A stretch of DNA of 63,871 nt from JAGLSB01 sp023135955 (lineage in GTDB: Bacteria; Bacteroidota; Bacteroidia; Bacteroidales; GCA-2748055). The notes under the pieces are model-generated. The model had not been told where the DNA came from and made no database searches. It saw only the letters and a list, made by a program, of their open reading frames with translations. The translations under genes were made by a program, and so were the position numbers. The stretch spans positions 1 to 63,871 of the forward strand of contig DAOVIO010000010.1 in NCBI GenBank assembly GCA_030673645.1, written 5' to 3'. Shown one piece after another: positions 63,573 through 63,871 of the stretch (position 1 is the stretch's first letter; each line of letters begins with the position of its first letter).

Positions 63573-63871
63573 TTATTCCCCAATTATCTTAACAAGTACC
63601 CTCTTGCGCCTTTTCCCATCAAACTCACCATAGAAGATTTGTTCCCATGGACCAAAGTCGAGTTTTCCCTTGCTAACTGCAACTACAACTTCACGCCCCA
63701 TAATGGTTCTTTTTAGATGACCATCGGCATTATCCTCAAAACCATTGTGTTTGTATTGGGAGTATGGCTTTTCAGGAGCTAGTTTTTCAAGCCACACCTC
63801 AAAATCGTGATGTAAGCCCTGTTCGTCATCGTTAATAAAAACTGATGCTGTTATGTGCATGGCGTTTACAA
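63573..63871 (-). CDS. YjbQ/UPF0047 family protein (5' end outside window)
   Basis: C-terminal 99 residues of a small conserved protein; the frame is open to the window edge, so the start lies beyond base 63871. Features: HITASVFINDDEQGLHHDFEVWL, the HNGFEDNADGHLKRTIMG metal-binding region and GKLDFGPWEQIFYGEFDGKR, which is the family signature. Members are about 140 residues; a secondary thiamine-phosphate synthase activity has been described for E. coli YjbQ, but the physiological role is unsettled. It is probably cytoplasmic. Neighbours give no further hint. Confidence 0.92.
   Translation of the reverse strand, partial: VNAMHITASVFINDDEQGLHHDFEVWLEKLAPEKPYSQYKHNGFEDNADGHLKRTIMGREVVVAVSKGKLDFGPWEQIFYGEFDGKRRKRVLVKIIGE

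Overview
The window looks like chromosome of a Bacteroidota bacterium, probably a marine or algae-associated one. The evidence is two SusC/SusD pairs, a hybrid two-component regulator, six type IX secretion (T9SS) C-terminal tails, no Shine-Dalgarno-like sites, TAnnTTTG-type promoters, AT-rich DNA, and seven sulfatases. No rRNA, tRNA or CRISPR array was recognised.

Layout. Positions 1-2213 hold the end of a Bcp-type peroxiredoxin and a three-gene hipB-hipS-hipT-like toxin-antitoxin module with two candidate operators. Positions 2230-53642 form a very large polysaccharide utilization locus (PUL). Its left part mixes strands: a GH29 fucosidase, a sulfatase with a carbohydrate-binding-like tail, an uncharacterised lipoprotein, a 59-bp tandem repeat array, a 1318-residue HTCS regulator, an IS4-type transposase remnant, and a minus-strand group sulfatase / GH29 / sulfatase. 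From 17577 everything is on the plus strand: a lamin-tail-like T9SS protein, FAS1 lipoprotein, SusC, SusD, two FAS1 lipoproteins, a second SusC, a second SusD, a sulfatase, a clan GH-A-like hydrolase, a GH3 enzyme, three sulfatases, a second GH-A-like hydrolase and an SGNH/CE2-like esterase. Several gaps hold GC-rich palindromic repeats. Positions 53693-63871 are housekeeping or unrelated: saccharopine dehydrogenase-like protein, ORF6N protein, M14 peptidase, rsmD, DUF3822 protein, a small membrane-anchored protein, a RecD/Pif1-like helicase, a di-haem split-Soret-like cytochrome with a T9SS tail, and a partial YjbQ protein.

How the PUL should work (inference). The HTCS senses an oligosaccharide in the periplasm and activates the locus. 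T9SS-exported enzymes (sulfatase, two GH-A-like hydrolases, esterase) attack a sulfated and perhaps acetylated, fucose-containing polysaccharide outside the cell. SusD and the FAS1 lipoproteins, which occupy the places usually taken by surface glycan-binding proteins, capture the products. The SusC porins import them, and the lipoprotein or periplasmic sulfatases, GH29 and GH3 enzymes finish the job. The substrate is inferred only from enzyme content; fucoidan-like material is the leading guess.

Most noteworthy: the interleaving of three multi-FAS1 lipoproteins with two SusCD pairs, two diverged GH-A-like T9SS enzymes of unknown specificity, repeat modules shared between neighbouring unrelated enzymes, Ser-type and Cys-type sulfatases side by side, a HipBST-like toxin module next to the PUL, and a perfect 31-bp palindrome inside an ORF6N gene.
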